Below are positions 34,516-43,669 of a DNA stretch of 64,000 nucleotides, in pieces. The notes beneath the pieces are model-generated. The model did not search any database. It was not told the origin of the DNA and worked only from the letters and a program-made list of their open reading frames with translations. The DNA is from Alphaproteobacteria bacterium (GTDB lineage: Bacteria > Pseudomonadota > Alphaproteobacteria > JACAEB01): contig JACKLE010000002.1 in NCBI GenBank assembly GCA_024236075.1, positions 62,001 through 126,000 of the forward strand. Reading direction: 5' to 3'. Position 1 is the stretch's first letter; each line of letters begins with the position of its first letter. The position numbers and the translations under genes are program-made.

Positions 34516-34712
34516 CGGCTCTGCTCGGTTGCCCCTTCGAAAGACGCCGGACCGCGACGCGGCGGCGCCCTTTCGCGCCGCACCAATATACGCCGGGAGT
34601 TAGAGACGGGGATTATGGCCCGATTGCGTCGGGCTCCCCTAAGCACCGCCGCGCCCAATACCCGGGCACGTCCTGACGGGATGCTGCCACGGACCGCCAT
34701 ATGGGGTCATCG

Positions 34713-35681
34713 TTACCTTTGGGCAATGGATAAGGCGGCTTCGAGCGCCGCCATGTCGGCGGGCGGCGGGCGCGAGAACGCAAGGCGCTCGCCGGTCGCG
34801 GGATGGACGAAGCCGAGGCTCGCGGCGTGCAGCGCCTGGCGGGGAAAGGCGGCCATGGCCTCGCCGGCCGCGCCCCCGGGCCCCTTCGCCCGCGTGCCCC
34901 GTCCGTAGAGCGGGTCGCCGATGACGGCATGGCCGATATGCGCGAGGTGCACGCGGATCTGGTGGGTGCGGCCCGTGGCGAGGGCGCATTCGAGCTTCGC
35001 CGCGCCGGCATAGCGCGCGAGCGTGCGGTAGCGCGTGAGGGCCGGCTTGCCGCGCGCGAGCACGGCCATCTTCTGCCGGTTGGCGGGGCTGCGCGCGATG
35101 GCGCCCTCGATCTCGCCGGCGGGCCGGGCCGGCACGCCGCGCACGAGGGCGATGTAGCGCCGCTCTATGTCCCGCCGCGCGAAGGCCGCCGAGAGGGCGC
35201 GGTGCGCGAGGTCGGTCTTCGCCGCGACCATGATTCCGCTCGTGTCCTTGTCGAGGCGATGGACGATGCCCGGCCGCGCGACCCCGCCGATCCCCGAAAG
35301 GCTCTCGCCGCAATGGGCGATGAGGGCGTTGACGAGCGTGCCGGCGGCATTGCCCGCGCCCGGATGCACGACGAGGCCGGCCGGCTTGTCGATCACGATG
35401 AGGTGCGCGTCCTCGTAGAGGATGTCGAGCGCGATGCCTTCGCCCCGGGGCGCGGCCTCGGCGGGGGCGGGCAGCTCGACGACAATCTCGGCGTGGGCGG
35501 CGAGCTTCTTCGCCGGGTCGGTGACCGGCGCGCCCGCAAGGCGCACATGCCCCGCCTCGATGAGGGCCTTCAGGCGCGAGCGGCTCAGCTCGGGGAGCGC
35601 GGCCGCGAGGGCGCGGTCGAGCCGCTCGCCGGGGGCGGCGAGGGTGAGGCGGCGGGTATCCGGTCCGATGGTTTCCGTCAC
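34713..35681 (-). CDS. rluD: RluA/RluD family 23S rRNA pseudouridine synthase
   Basis: The product has 322 residues, with an N-terminal S4-like RNA-binding segment (GERLDRALAAALPELSRSRL) and the catalytic core PGIVHRLDKDTSGIMVAAKT, where the aspartate attacks uridine. LATGRTHQIRVHLAHIGH and the start of the domain at IDKPAGLVVHPGAGN also fit. The family converts uridines in helix 69 or other 23S sites; RluD is the best subfamily match by domain order, but RluC cannot be excluded. The start is GTG 35681. Next to rpoH is the common alphaproteobacterial order. Confidence 0.9.
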   Translation of the reverse strand: MTETIGPDTRRLTLAAPGERLDRALAAALPELSRSRLKALIEAGHVRLAGAPVTDPAKKLAAHAEIVVELPAPAEAAPRGEGIALDILYEDAHLIVIDKPAGLVVHPGAGNAAGTLVNALIAHCGESLSGIGGVARPGIVHRLDKDTSGIMVAAKTDLAHRALSAAFARRDIERRYIALVRGVPARPAGEIEGAIARSPANRQKMAVLARGKPALTRYRTLARYAGAAKLECALATGRTHQIRVHLAHIGHAVIGDPLYGRGTRAKGPGGAAGEAMAAFPRQALHAASLGFVHPATGERLAFSRPPPADMAALEAALSIAQR

Positions 35682-35724
35682 AATCGAAGGCTATCCTGAA
35701 CCAAAGCCGGCACGGGAGGGGCGA

Positions 35725-36126
35725 ATGGCGGAGACAAGCGGCGCAGGCAATCCGGTTCCGCGGATCGGGTTTTTCGGATGGATGTTCCGACTGTCGGTCA
35801 CGATCCTTGCATTCTTGCTCATCGCCTATTTCGTGCCGTCCGTCATCGATGAATACAGCTATCGCTTCGACTGGGGCGACTCGAGCGGCACGCAAGCCAC
35901 GCCCCCCGAGCCGTTCACGGCGAACGTGGATGCCGGCGACGGCATGGTCTCGACGGGCTGGCTTCAGGACCGCTACTTCATCGTCAGATCGCTCGGCAAG
36001 GACCGCGCCGAATACCGCCTCTACAGCGCGGCCTCGGGACGCCACTACGGCACGTACGTCGTCGCCGGCCCGATACGGGGACGCGGGCCCGACAAGCGGG
36101 CCGCGCCCGCCGAGCCGGCGGAATAG
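35725..36126 (+). CDS. Small single-pass membrane protein
   Basis: This 133-residue product starts at ATG 35725, close to the ribosome site gggagggg. A membrane helix spans about residues 17-38 (FGWMFRLSVTILAFLLIAYF); the periplasmic part includes FDWGDSSGTQATPPEP and a small beta-rich region (VSTGWLQDRYFIVRSL, AEYRLYSAASGRHYGTYVV). I do not recognise the family. It diverges from rluD and may share its promoter region. Confidence 0.6.
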   Translation: MAETSGAGNPVPRIGFFGWMFRLSVTILAFLLIAYFVPSVIDEYSYRFDWGDSSGTQATPPEPFTANVDAGDGMVSTGWLQDRYFIVRSLGKDRAEYRLYSAASGRHYGTYVVAGPIRGRGPDKRAAPAEPAE

Positions 36127-36195
36127 CGGCGCGTTTGACGCCGGGCGCGAAGGCCCGCTAGCGTCCCCGGCACGATCGGATCGCCGGGGACGGCC

Positions 36196-36540
36196 ATGGA
36201 CACGACATCGCAAATGCCGCCGAACGAGGCGGAAAGCGCCGCCGCGGCGAAGAGCCTGCGCTTCATCCGCATCATGACGGTCGTGCTGATAGCGACCCTC
36301 GCGATCGGCATGATCGTGGTCGCGGTCGGCATCGTGACGACGCTGTCGCGCCCCAAGGGGCCGTCCGCGCCGGTCGAGGGCGCGGTGCGCCTTCTCGCCG
36401 GGGAGGAGATCGCGGAGATGGCGGTCGGGTCGGACCGCCTCGTGCTGCGCATCGTGGGCCCCGGCGGCGAGCGCCTGGAGATTCTCGATATGACGGGCAC
36501 GAACCGTCTGGGGACCATCCATGTGGAGCGCGCCAGGTGA
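36196..36540 (+). CDS. DUF6476-like small membrane protein
   Basis: The product has 114 residues and one membrane helix at about 24-49 (IRIMTVVLIATLAIGMIVVAV), followed by a short periplasmic domain with a repeated beta pattern (SDRLVLRIVGPGGERLEILD). Proteins of this form, annotated as DUF6476, sit beside rluD and a Mov34/JAMM gene in many alphaproteobacteria, and the same order is seen here. The family name is from memory of layout. It overlaps the next gene by about 20 bases. Confidence 0.55.
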   Translation: MDTTSQMPPNEAESAAAAKSLRFIRIMTVVLIATLAIGMIVVAVGIVTTLSRPKGPSAPVEGAVRLLAGEEIAEMAVGSDRLVLRIVGPGGERLEILDMTGTNRLGTIHVERAR

Positions 36541-36979
36541 GGTGAGCCGCCTCGTCCTGCCCCGGATCGTCGCGGAGGCGATCGAGGGCGAGGCCCGCGC
36601 CGCGCTGCCGCGAGAATGCTGCGGCCTTCTCGTCGGCACGGCGGCCGGCGGCGAGGCGAGCGCGGTCCGCGCCGTCCCCTCGCGAAACCTCGCGGACGAT
36701 CCGGCCACGCGCTTCGAGATCGATCCCGCCTTGCGCCTCGCCGCGCAGCGCGAGGCGCGCGAGGCGGGGCTTCTCGTTCTCGGCCACTACCATTCGCACC
36801 CGGCCGGCCCCGCGCGCCCCTCCGCGCGCGACCTCGCCGGCGCCCTCGAAGGCGGGCTCGTCTGGCTCATCCTGGGGCTCGAGGGGGGCCGCGCGTCCTT
36901 CGCCGCCTTTCAGGCCCGCCGCGACCGGCGGGAGCCCTCCCTGGCGCCCCTGTCCCTGCTCGCGGCCGAGCGGCCCTAA
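36521..36979 (+). CDS. Mov34/MPN/PAD-1 (JAMM) metalloprotease-like protein
   Basis: The product has 152 residues. The JAMM zinc site is complete: a glutamate in LPRECCGLLVG, then HYHSHPAGPARPSARD (HxHPx7Sx2D form). Bacterial JAMM proteins remove C-terminal extensions from ubiquitin-like sulfur carriers or cut other isopeptide-like bonds. A MoaD/ThiS-like protein is encoded 17 kb upstream, but nothing links the two directly. The start overlaps the DUF6476-like gene, suggesting coupling. Confidence 0.85.
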   Translation: MWSAPGEVSRLVLPRIVAEAIEGEARAALPRECCGLLVGTAAGGEASAVRAVPSRNLADDPATRFEIDPALRLAAQREAREAGLLVLGHYHSHPAGPARPSARDLAGALEGGLVWLILGLEGGRASFAAFQARRDRREPSLAPLSLLAAERP

Positions 36980-37048
36980 TCCAACTTTTAAGCCCGATCT
37001 GAGATCGTATCCGGGCGGACTGCCGGCAGGGGCGGAGCCGCCCTTTGC

Positions 37049-38467
37049 ATGCGGAGCGTCATGGGAGACAAGGCGCGTCGGTCGGCCCGCCTCGTGCAGG
37101 CCCTCGAGAAGCAGGACAAGAGCGGGGAGCGGTCCGTCGCGCTGGGCGTCGCGGGCCTCGCCGTGCTCCTGCTCGCCCTGACGCTCGCGCCGGGCAACGG
37201 GTCCGGCCGCCTGCTCGCCGATCCCAACGTCTTCCTTCCCATCGTGGGGCTTTTCGCCGCAGCCTTCGCGCGCCTTCGCCTCGCGAGGCTGCCCCGCCTC
37301 CCGAAGCACGCCCTCGGCGCCCTCACGGTGAGCGAGGCGCTGTGCCTCCTCTACATCGCCTGGTTCTTCCGCTACACGGTGGAGGGGGCCCAGTCGGTTC
37401 AAGGCGACGCCCCGGCATTCGGGATCGTTCTCGTCTGGGTCGCTCTGCGCGCCCTGCGCTTCGAGCCGCGCTCCGTCCTCATGGCCGGATTTTGCGCGGG
37501 AATCGGCTTGACGGTCCTGCGCATCCTGATCCTTCCGGATGCCGCGGCCGCGTTCGAGGAGCGGCGCTTCGGCGAGGTCCTCGGGCTGCTCTTCGCGAGC
37601 GATGTCGAGATCAGGAAGCTTGCGACCCTCACCTTGCTGGTGCTCGCCATCACCCTGTCGACGACGGGCGCCCGCCGCCTGGTCTCGCAGAGCGCCCACG
37701 TCGCCGATCTCGAGGAGGCCAATGCGCGCGCCGAAGCGGCGAGCGAGGCGAAATCGCAGTTCCTCGCTCAGATGAGCCATGAGCTCCGTACACCCCTCAA
37801 CGCGATCATCGGCTTCAGCGAGCTGATGATGGCGGAGGCCAAGGGACCTCTCGGAAACGCGACGTACCGCGCCTATGTGGGCGACATCCGCTCGTCGGCG
37901 CGCCGGCTGCTCGATCAGCTCGCCGGCATGATCGACTTCGCCGAGCTGTGCGGAACGGACCGAAAGCTCGATTCGCGCCCGTTCGATCTCGCGGCGACGC
38001 TGGCCGAGGCCTGCCGCGAGCTCTGCGGCGACGGCGCCGTCCGCGAGCACATCGTGCGCAACCTCGCGCCTCCCGACGGCGTCACGGTCGCGGGCGACCC
38101 GCGGCTCTTGAAGCTCGCCGCGAAGAGCCTGGTTCTCGAGGCGTCGCGCCGCTCGAGTCCGCGCGAGGCGATATGCGTCTCCGTCGAGCCCTGCGCGCAG
38201 GGCGTCGCGCTCGCCGTCCATTTCACGCCGAGGGGCGACGCCGCGCCCACGATCGAGCACGCCGAGGCCTTCCGCGTGGGTGATGCCTGGCGCACGCGCG
38301 ACGGCGAGGGCTTCGCGCTCGAGCTGCCGCTCGCCCGTCTCGTCGCCGAGCTGCACGATGGCCGGCTCGCCGTCGCGGCCGATCCGGCGGCGGGCGCCTG
38401 CCTGCGCATCGAGCTGCCCTCGGCGACCTTCGCCGCGCCGCCGGCCCGCCAGCGCCTCGCGAGCTGA
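37049..38467 (+). CDS. Membrane histidine kinase with degenerate ATP-binding domain
   Basis: The product has 472 residues. About five membrane segments lie between residues 30 and 205, followed by a coiled coil (VADLEEANARAEAASEAKSQ) and a standard H-box, FLAQMSHELRTPLNAIIGFSEL, with His244. The C-terminal ATPase-like region does not show a normal N-box (it reads LKLAAKSLVLEASRR) or the DxGxG G1 box; only EGFALELPLARLVAELHDG resembles the end of HATPase_c. It may not bind ATP and could act as a phosphotransfer or pseudokinase partner, loosely like ChpT, which lies 7 kb away. ATG 37061 is an alternative start. Confidence 0.8.
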   Translation: MRSVMGDKARRSARLVQALEKQDKSGERSVALGVAGLAVLLLALTLAPGNGSGRLLADPNVFLPIVGLFAAAFARLRLARLPRLPKHALGALTVSEALCLLYIAWFFRYTVEGAQSVQGDAPAFGIVLVWVALRALRFEPRSVLMAGFCAGIGLTVLRILILPDAAAAFEERRFGEVLGLLFASDVEIRKLATLTLLVLAITLSTTGARRLVSQSAHVADLEEANARAEAASEAKSQFLAQMSHELRTPLNAIIGFSELMMAEAKGPLGNATYRAYVGDIRSSARRLLDQLAGMIDFAELCGTDRKLDSRPFDLAATLAEACRELCGDGAVREHIVRNLAPPDGVTVAGDPRLLKLAAKSLVLEASRRSSPREAICVSVEPCAQGVALAVHFTPRGDAAPTIEHAEAFRVGDAWRTRDGEGFALELPLARLVAELHDGRLAVAADPAAGACLRIELPSATFAAPPARQRLAS

Positions 38468-38665
38468 AAACCGGCCGGCGCCCGCGCCTTTCGCGCCGCG
38501 CCGCGCGGCGGTTTGCCGCTCGCCCGGCCCCCGCTATATTTCCCGCCTGCCGCGTGACTGGCGAGGGAAGGTGGGCATCCACCGGGGAGCGCGGCGCGAG
38601 GGACGCGCCCTCGCCATCTGCCGGCCGCTCGCCTGGGCCTTCCACGACCATGGAGGCGACCCATC

Positions 38666-39352
38666 ATGAGCGAGCCCGTCCGCATCGGCTTTCCCGTCTT
38701 CGCCGACCTCACCCTGCAGGATCTCGTCGGGCCCTTCGAGGTCTTCTGCCGCCTGCCGGGGGCGAGCCTCCACCTCGTCGCCGGCGCACGGGACGCGCTC
38801 GCGACGCGGGGCGGCTTCGCGGTCACGCCCACCGCGACGTATGCGGACTGTCCGCCGCTCGACATCCTTTGCCTGCCGGGCGGGCCCGGCCATCTCGGCG
38901 CCATGGAGAACGCGGAGCTCCTGGACTTCCTGCGCCGCCAGGCGGCGGGCTGCCGCTATGTGACCTCGGTGTGCACGGGCGCGATGGTGCTTGCGGCGGC
39001 CGGCCTCCTTGAGGGCCGCCGTGCGACGACGCACTGGATGTCGCTCGGGCGCCTCGCGCGCTTCGGCGCCACGCCGGTCGCCGAGCGCATCGTCGTCGAC
39101 GGCAACCGCGTCACGGGCGGCGGCGTCACGGCGGGCATCGATTTCGGACTCGCGCTCGCGGCCGAGATCGCCGGCGAGCGCCACGCCAAGGCGATCCAGC
39201 TACAGATCGAGTATGCGCCCGCTCCGCCCTTCGCGAGCGGCGATCCGCGCGCGGCCGAGCCGGGCCTCGTCGCGGCCGTGCGCGAGGGAGCGAAAGGCTA
39301 CGCCGCCCTCATGGACGAGGTCGACGCGCGCGCGGCGGCGCGGCTGCGATAA
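38666..39352 (+). CDS. DJ-1/PfpI family protein, isonitrile hydratase-like
   Basis: The product has 228 residues of the class I glutamine amidotransferase-like fold. VRIGFPVFADLTLQDLVGPF opens it; LCLPGGPGHLGAMEN and the nucleophile elbow TSVCTGAMVLAAAGLLEGRR with Cys near residue 108 follow, then ATTHWMSLGRLARFGATPV and NRVTGGGVTAGIDFGLALAA. The THW and GGGVTAGIDF parts closely follow isonitrile hydratases, which turn isonitriles into formamides. The substrate in this organism is not shown by context. Confidence 0.85.
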   Translation: MSEPVRIGFPVFADLTLQDLVGPFEVFCRLPGASLHLVAGARDALATRGGFAVTPTATYADCPPLDILCLPGGPGHLGAMENAELLDFLRRQAAGCRYVTSVCTGAMVLAAAGLLEGRRATTHWMSLGRLARFGATPVAERIVVDGNRVTGGGVTAGIDFGLALAAEIAGERHAKAIQLQIEYAPAPPFASGDPRAAEPGLVAAVREGAKGYAALMDEVDARAAARLR

Positions 39353-39440
39353 TCCGTGTTCGGATGCGCCACGGGCCGAGGCGGCCTCCGTAGGCGCGAT
39401 CCGCGTCGTGGAAAGACGCCGATCGCGCCCCGGCGGGTCC

Positions 39441-40046
39441 TCAGAACGGGAACCAGTTGCGCTGGCGCGAATAGGCGAGGTAGCCGACATTGGCGCCGAG
39501 GCGGAAGCCGACGCCCGCGCGCATCGGCGCGAGGGTGATGTCGTTCGCGCGCTGATAGTTGACGCCGATCCCGCCGATGAAATAGGCCGAGCCCTCGACG
39601 CCCGGGAAGCGCTGATAGATGTCGTCGACGCGCTGCAGGTTGTAGACGAGCGTGAAGCACTTGGACGCGTTGCCGCCGAAGTCCCACCCGGCGGAGGGGC
39701 CCTGCCAGTAGACGGTCTTGGTGGCGCCCGACTTCATGAAGAGCGTGCCCTTGCCGTAGCGCAGGCCGACGCCGATGGCGCCCGAGGCCTCCTCGCCCTT
39801 GATGTAGCCGTTGGGCCGTCCGTTCTCGGAGAAGAGCTTTTCCACCAGCTCGCCGGCGGCCTCGGCGGTGATGCCGAAGAACTCGGCGACGGCATTGACG
39901 ATCTCGTCCTCGCCATAGGTGTCGTCGGCGGCGAGCGCGGCGCGCGGGGCGAAGAGCGCCAGCGCGCCCGCGGCGAGCAGGACGAGCAGCGCGCGCCGCA
40001 GGAGAGGCATGCCGTCCGTCCGTTGAGCAATGCGATCGGTCCTCAT
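39441..40046 (-). CDS. DUF1134 envelope protein, EipA-like
   Basis: The product has 201 residues. ATG 40046 has the site gaggac; ATG 40010 is an alternative that starts right at the signal peptide (LLRRALLVLLAAGALALFAP). The mature part has TYGEDEIVNAVAEFFGITAE, KGEEASGAIGVGLRYGKGTL, VYWQGPSAGWDFGGNASKCF and YFIGGIGVNYQRANDITLAP, the DUF1134 pattern. In Brucella this family includes EipA, a periplasmic protein needed for envelope integrity under CtrA control. ctrA is 7 kb away in this window. Confidence 0.85.
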   Translation of the reverse strand: MRTDRIAQRTDGMPLLRRALLVLLAAGALALFAPRAALAADDTYGEDEIVNAVAEFFGITAEAAGELVEKLFSENGRPNGYIKGEEASGAIGVGLRYGKGTLFMKSGATKTVYWQGPSAGWDFGGNASKCFTLVYNLQRVDDIYQRFPGVEGSAYFIGGIGVNYQRANDITLAPMRAGVGFRLGANVGYLAYSRQRNWFPF

Positions 40047-40285
40047 GGGTCCTCGTCTCCCTCGTGATGCGCCGGCCCCCGCCGCACCGCGCCCGCGTGG
40101 ACGGCGCATGACCTCGGCGTAACCGGCGCGGGACCATAGCACGTCCGCATGACGCCTGCGCGAGGGCCGCCTCGGGGAGGGAACGCGGCGGCGCCGGGCC
40201 GTTTGACCTCGCAGGCGCGCGTCTTCATCATCCGGGCCGGGCTCGGGGCCGGCGCGCGAGGGCCCCTCGAGGGCGGGGACGCGGG

Positions 40286-43200
40286 ATGACAGCTCGCAGA
40301 ATGCGAGGGATCCTCCTCTGGGGGGGCGCCGGGACGGCCGCGCTCCTCGTGCTGCTGCTTTTCCTCCTGACGCGTCCGGGCTTCGTCGGCTGGGTCCTCG
40401 CGGCCGCGATCGACGGCGCGGGCTACGGACCTTCGCGGCTGAAGGTCGTGGAGGTCGGGCTCTCGCGCCTCGCGGTCGAGGACGTCGCCGTGGGCAAGGG
40501 GCCGCTTCTCGCGGCGGGCCGCATCGTCGTCGACTACCGCCTGCCCGCGCTTCTCGGCGGCCGGCTCGAGGCGGCCGAGATCGACGCGCTGCGCCTCAAG
40601 GCCGGGCTCGACGCGCAGGGCTTCCACATGGCGCTGCCGCCCGCGCCGAAGAAGAGCGGCGGGGGCAAGCCCTTCGACTTCCGGCGCCTGCCGCCGATCG
40701 CGCTCAAGGATGCGCGCCTTCAGCTCGACACGGGGCAGGGCACCTATGAATTCGTCGTGGACGGCGCGCTCGCGCCCACGGGGCCGCAGCGGCTGGAGGC
40801 GAGCCCCATGCTCGCCATCCGCCGCGCCGAGGAGCCGGAGCGCTCGATCTCCGGCGCGGCGGGCATCGTCGTCGACGGACGGCGCGCCGAGCTGACCCTC
40901 GCGCTCAACCGTCCGGGCGACCGCGCGCTCTTCGAGGGCGGCACGATCGACGGGCTCGACCTCGCGCTCGTCTCCGATCCGAAGACGGGGCTCGAGGGAA
41001 CGGCGAAGCTCGCGCTTTCGGGCCTCTCGCTGGGCCCGCTCGACCGCGGCAGCGCGCGGCTGGAGCTCGCCTTGAAGAGCCCGGACGGAGGCTTCCTGCC
41101 CACCCGCGAGACGCTGACCGCCTCGCTGAAGGCCGAGGCGAGCGACGTTGCCATCGCGCCCGCCTTCTGGGACACCCGCCTCGCGGCTCTTCCCGCCTCG
41201 ACCCGGGCCGCCTTCGATCTCGACGGCCTGCGCCCCTTCCGCGATTCGCTCCTCGATGCGCTCAAGACCCTCGACGGCGGCACGAAGATTTCTCTCGGCG
41301 CGGATCTTACCGGCGCGCCGGAGGGCAAGGGACGCAAGTGGACGATAAGGGGTTCTTCCGTGCTCGCCGACGATGCCGGCCTCGTCCTGCTTCTCGCGGC
41401 CGAGGACAAGGACTCGCTGGTGGCCCGCCTTCCCGTCCTTGCGCAGAGCGTCCGGGGGACGGCGATGCGGTCCGTCGTGCCGTCCTCGGCGAGCGCCGGC
41501 ATCGAGGCCACGGAGGGACCCGAGGGATCGCGGCTTCGGCTCGGCGCCTCAGCGAGCCTCCAAGGCGCCGGGCTGCCTTGGACCACCGCCGATCTCGACG
41601 GCACCATCGAGGCCAGGGCAGACGCGAAGTCCGGCGGGCTCGCGCTCGCCGCTTTCGACCTCGGCCGGATTCGCGTCAAATCCGACATATGGAAGGCGGA
41701 CGGCCTATCCATCGAAGCGAAGACTCTTTCCCTCTCCGCCCACGGAACGCCGGAGAATTTTTCCGGCGAGGCGTCGTTCGACCTCGCGGGCGACGGCAGC
41801 TTCTTCCCCTGGCTCGGTCTCGGCGACGCGGCGCTCGCGCTCAAGGGGCGCTTCGCGCGGCAGGTCGGACGCACCACGCTCGATCTCGGCACGGCGGAGG
41901 ATTCGTGCGGGCATCTCACCGCGAAGAGCATCCGCTTCGCGGAGATGCGCTTTGCTCCGGGTCCGGACGGCATCGCGCTGTGCGGGCGGGAGGGCATGCC
42001 CTTCACGGATTTCGTCACGGATGCGAGCGGGGCGGCCAAGCTCACAGTCACGGCCCGCGTGCCGCCGGCGAGCGCGCGGCTCGAGGGTCCCGCCGACCTC
42101 GCGGGCCTGCCGGCGATCGCGGGCACGCTGCCCTCCGGCGATTTCGCCTTCCGCTACGATCCGCAGACGGAGGGCTGGACGCTCGACATCGCGACGGCGG
42201 GCGGGCGCGTCAAGGCCTTGCCCGATTTGGCCGAGCTCGGCCCCCTCGATCTCGGCGGCCGGCTCGAAGGGGAGGGCGCGCTGGTGACGCGCGGCGAGCT
42301 CGCGCTCAATGCCGTCACCGTGCGCGACGGGGCGAAGGCGCCGCGCTTCCTGCCCGTCACCGCGCGCGGGCGCGCGCTCGTCGACGACGCGAAGGCGCGC
42401 TTCACGGGGGCGCTCGCGGGCGAGGGGCGCACGCTCGCCGACGTCACCGCCTCCCACGATCTGCGCACGGGACGCGGCAGCGCCGAGCTCGCGCTCAACG
42501 ATCTTCTCTTCACGCCGCAGGGGCTCCAGCCGCAGGCCATGGTGCCCGCGCTCAAGGGCGTGGTGACCGAGGTCGCCGGCAAGGTGGACGCGCAGGCGCA
42601 GCTCGCCTGGGGCCCGAAGAGCTTTTCCTCGAAGGGCGAGGTGAGCGCGGAGGGCCTCGAATTCGTCTCGCGCCTCGCGCCGGTCGTCGGCCTCGACGGC
42701 AGGATCGCGTTCAGGAGCCTCGTTCCTCCGCTCACGGAGGGGGTCGAGACCGTCCGCATCAAGCGCATCGAGACGCCGATCCTCCTCGAGGACGGCGAGA
42801 TCGCCTTCGCGCTCAAGGAGGGCGCGGCGGTGGAGCTCGCCAAGGCGAGCTGGCCGCTCGCGGGCGGCACGATCGGGCTCGAGAACGCCGAGCTCTCCTT
42901 CGCCAAGGGAGCGCCGCCGCAGGAGGTCGTCTTCGCGGCGAGCGCGGTCGATCTCGGGCAGTTCCTTCCGCTCCTGCGCCTTCCCGGCGTCTCGGGGACG
43001 GGGCTTCTCGACGGACGCGTGCCGCTCGTCATCGCGAACGGCAAGGGCACCATCGTCGGCGGCCGCCTCGAGGGCCGCGCGCCCGGCGGCACGCTCTCCT
43101 ACCATTCGGACGCGGCGGACGCGGCCTCCGCGAGCGGCGGCGCGCAAACCTCGCTTTTGTTCCAGGCCCTTGATAACTTCCAGTGGGACGAGCTCGCGCT

Positions 43201-43393
43201 CACGCTCGACGGGGAGGTGGACGGGCGCCTCGACGTGCAGCTCGAGCTTCGGGGGGCCAATCCCGCCGTCTACAACGGCTATCCCTTCAAGATTCGCGTG
43301 AAGACGAGCGGCGCCTTCGCCGAGCTTCTGCGCCAGGGAACGGTCGGATTTCGGGTGAAGGACCTCATCGACGCGGGACGGGCGGCCGAATGA
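40286..43393 (+). CDS. ydbH: YdbH family AsmA-like intermembrane lipid transport protein
   Basis: The product has 1035 residues and an N-terminal anchor (ILLWGGAGTAALLVLLLFLL) followed by a very long beta-rich periplasmic part typical of AsmA-like bridges. The C-terminal third carries the YdbH/dicarboxylate-transport-like domain (FVSRLAPVVGLDGRIAFRSL, GLLDGRVPLVIANGKGTIVG, LRQGTVGFRVKDLIDAGRAA). In E. coli YdbH works with the lipoprotein YnbE and with YdbL to carry phospholipid to the outer membrane, in parallel with TamB and YhdP. The same two small genes follow here, which makes the call firm. Confidence 0.9.
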   Translation: MTARRMRGILLWGGAGTAALLVLLLFLLTRPGFVGWVLAAAIDGAGYGPSRLKVVEVGLSRLAVEDVAVGKGPLLAAGRIVVDYRLPALLGGRLEAAEIDALRLKAGLDAQGFHMALPPAPKKSGGGKPFDFRRLPPIALKDARLQLDTGQGTYEFVVDGALAPTGPQRLEASPMLAIRRAEEPERSISGAAGIVVDGRRAELTLALNRPGDRALFEGGTIDGLDLALVSDPKTGLEGTAKLALSGLSLGPLDRGSARLELALKSPDGGFLPTRETLTASLKAEASDVAIAPAFWDTRLAALPASTRAAFDLDGLRPFRDSLLDALKTLDGGTKISLGADLTGAPEGKGRKWTIRGSSVLADDAGLVLLLAAEDKDSLVARLPVLAQSVRGTAMRSVVPSSASAGIEATEGPEGSRLRLGASASLQGAGLPWTTADLDGTIEARADAKSGGLALAAFDLGRIRVKSDIWKADGLSIEAKTLSLSAHGTPENFSGEASFDLAGDGSFFPWLGLGDAALALKGRFARQVGRTTLDLGTAEDSCGHLTAKSIRFAEMRFAPGPDGIALCGREGMPFTDFVTDASGAAKLTVTARVPPASARLEGPADLAGLPAIAGTLPSGDFAFRYDPQTEGWTLDIATAGGRVKALPDLAELGPLDLGGRLEGEGALVTRGELALNAVTVRDGAKAPRFLPVTARGRALVDDAKARFTGALAGEGRTLADVTASHDLRTGRGSAELALNDLLFTPQGLQPQAMVPALKGVVTEVAGKVDAQAQLAWGPKSFSSKGEVSAEGLEFVSRLAPVVGLDGRIAFRSLVPPLTEGVETVRIKRIETPILLEDGEIAFALKEGAAVELAKASWPLAGGTIGLENAELSFAKGAPPQEVVFAASAVDLGQFLPLLRLPGVSGTGLLDGRVPLVIANGKGTIVGGRLEGRAPGGTLSYHSDAADAASASGGAQTSLLFQALDNFQWDELALTLDGEVDGRLDVQLELRGANPAVYNGYPFKIRVKTSGAFAELLRQGTVGFRVKDLIDAGRAAE

Positions 43394-43461
43394 GGCCATC
43401 GCAAGGTCACGAAATGCCCATATTGGCGGGCGGAAATCGTACGGGACGAAAGGACGAGGCC

Positions 43462-43659
43462 ATGGCCGGTGCAGCATTGAGGTGGGCTTTCGCGGCGCTT
43501 GCGCCGGTCGCGCTCGCGGCGTGCAATCCCACGGTGAAGGTCGAGGCGCCCGACAAGCCCATCGAGATCAATCTCAACGTGAACATCACCCAGGAGGTCC
43601 GGGTGAAGATCGAGCGCGACGCCGAAGAGACGATCGCCAAGAACCCCGACCTCTTCTAG
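43462..43659 (+). CDS. ynbE: YnbE family outer-membrane lipoprotein
   Basis: This lipoprotein has 65 residues. The signal ALRWAFAALAPVALAAC ends in a lipobox cysteine near residue 21; the mature part NPTVKVEAPDKPIEINLNVN leads into ITQEVRVKIERDAEETIAKN. In E. coli YnbE is the outer-membrane partner that pairs with YdbH to complete the lipid bridge. ATG 43462 is preceded by aaggac. It is in the middle of the ydbH-ynbE-ydbL set. Confidence 0.9.
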   Translation: MAGAALRWAFAALAPVALAACNPTVKVEAPDKPIEINLNVNITQEVRVKIERDAEETIAKNPDLF

Positions 43660-43669
43660 GAGACCCGAC

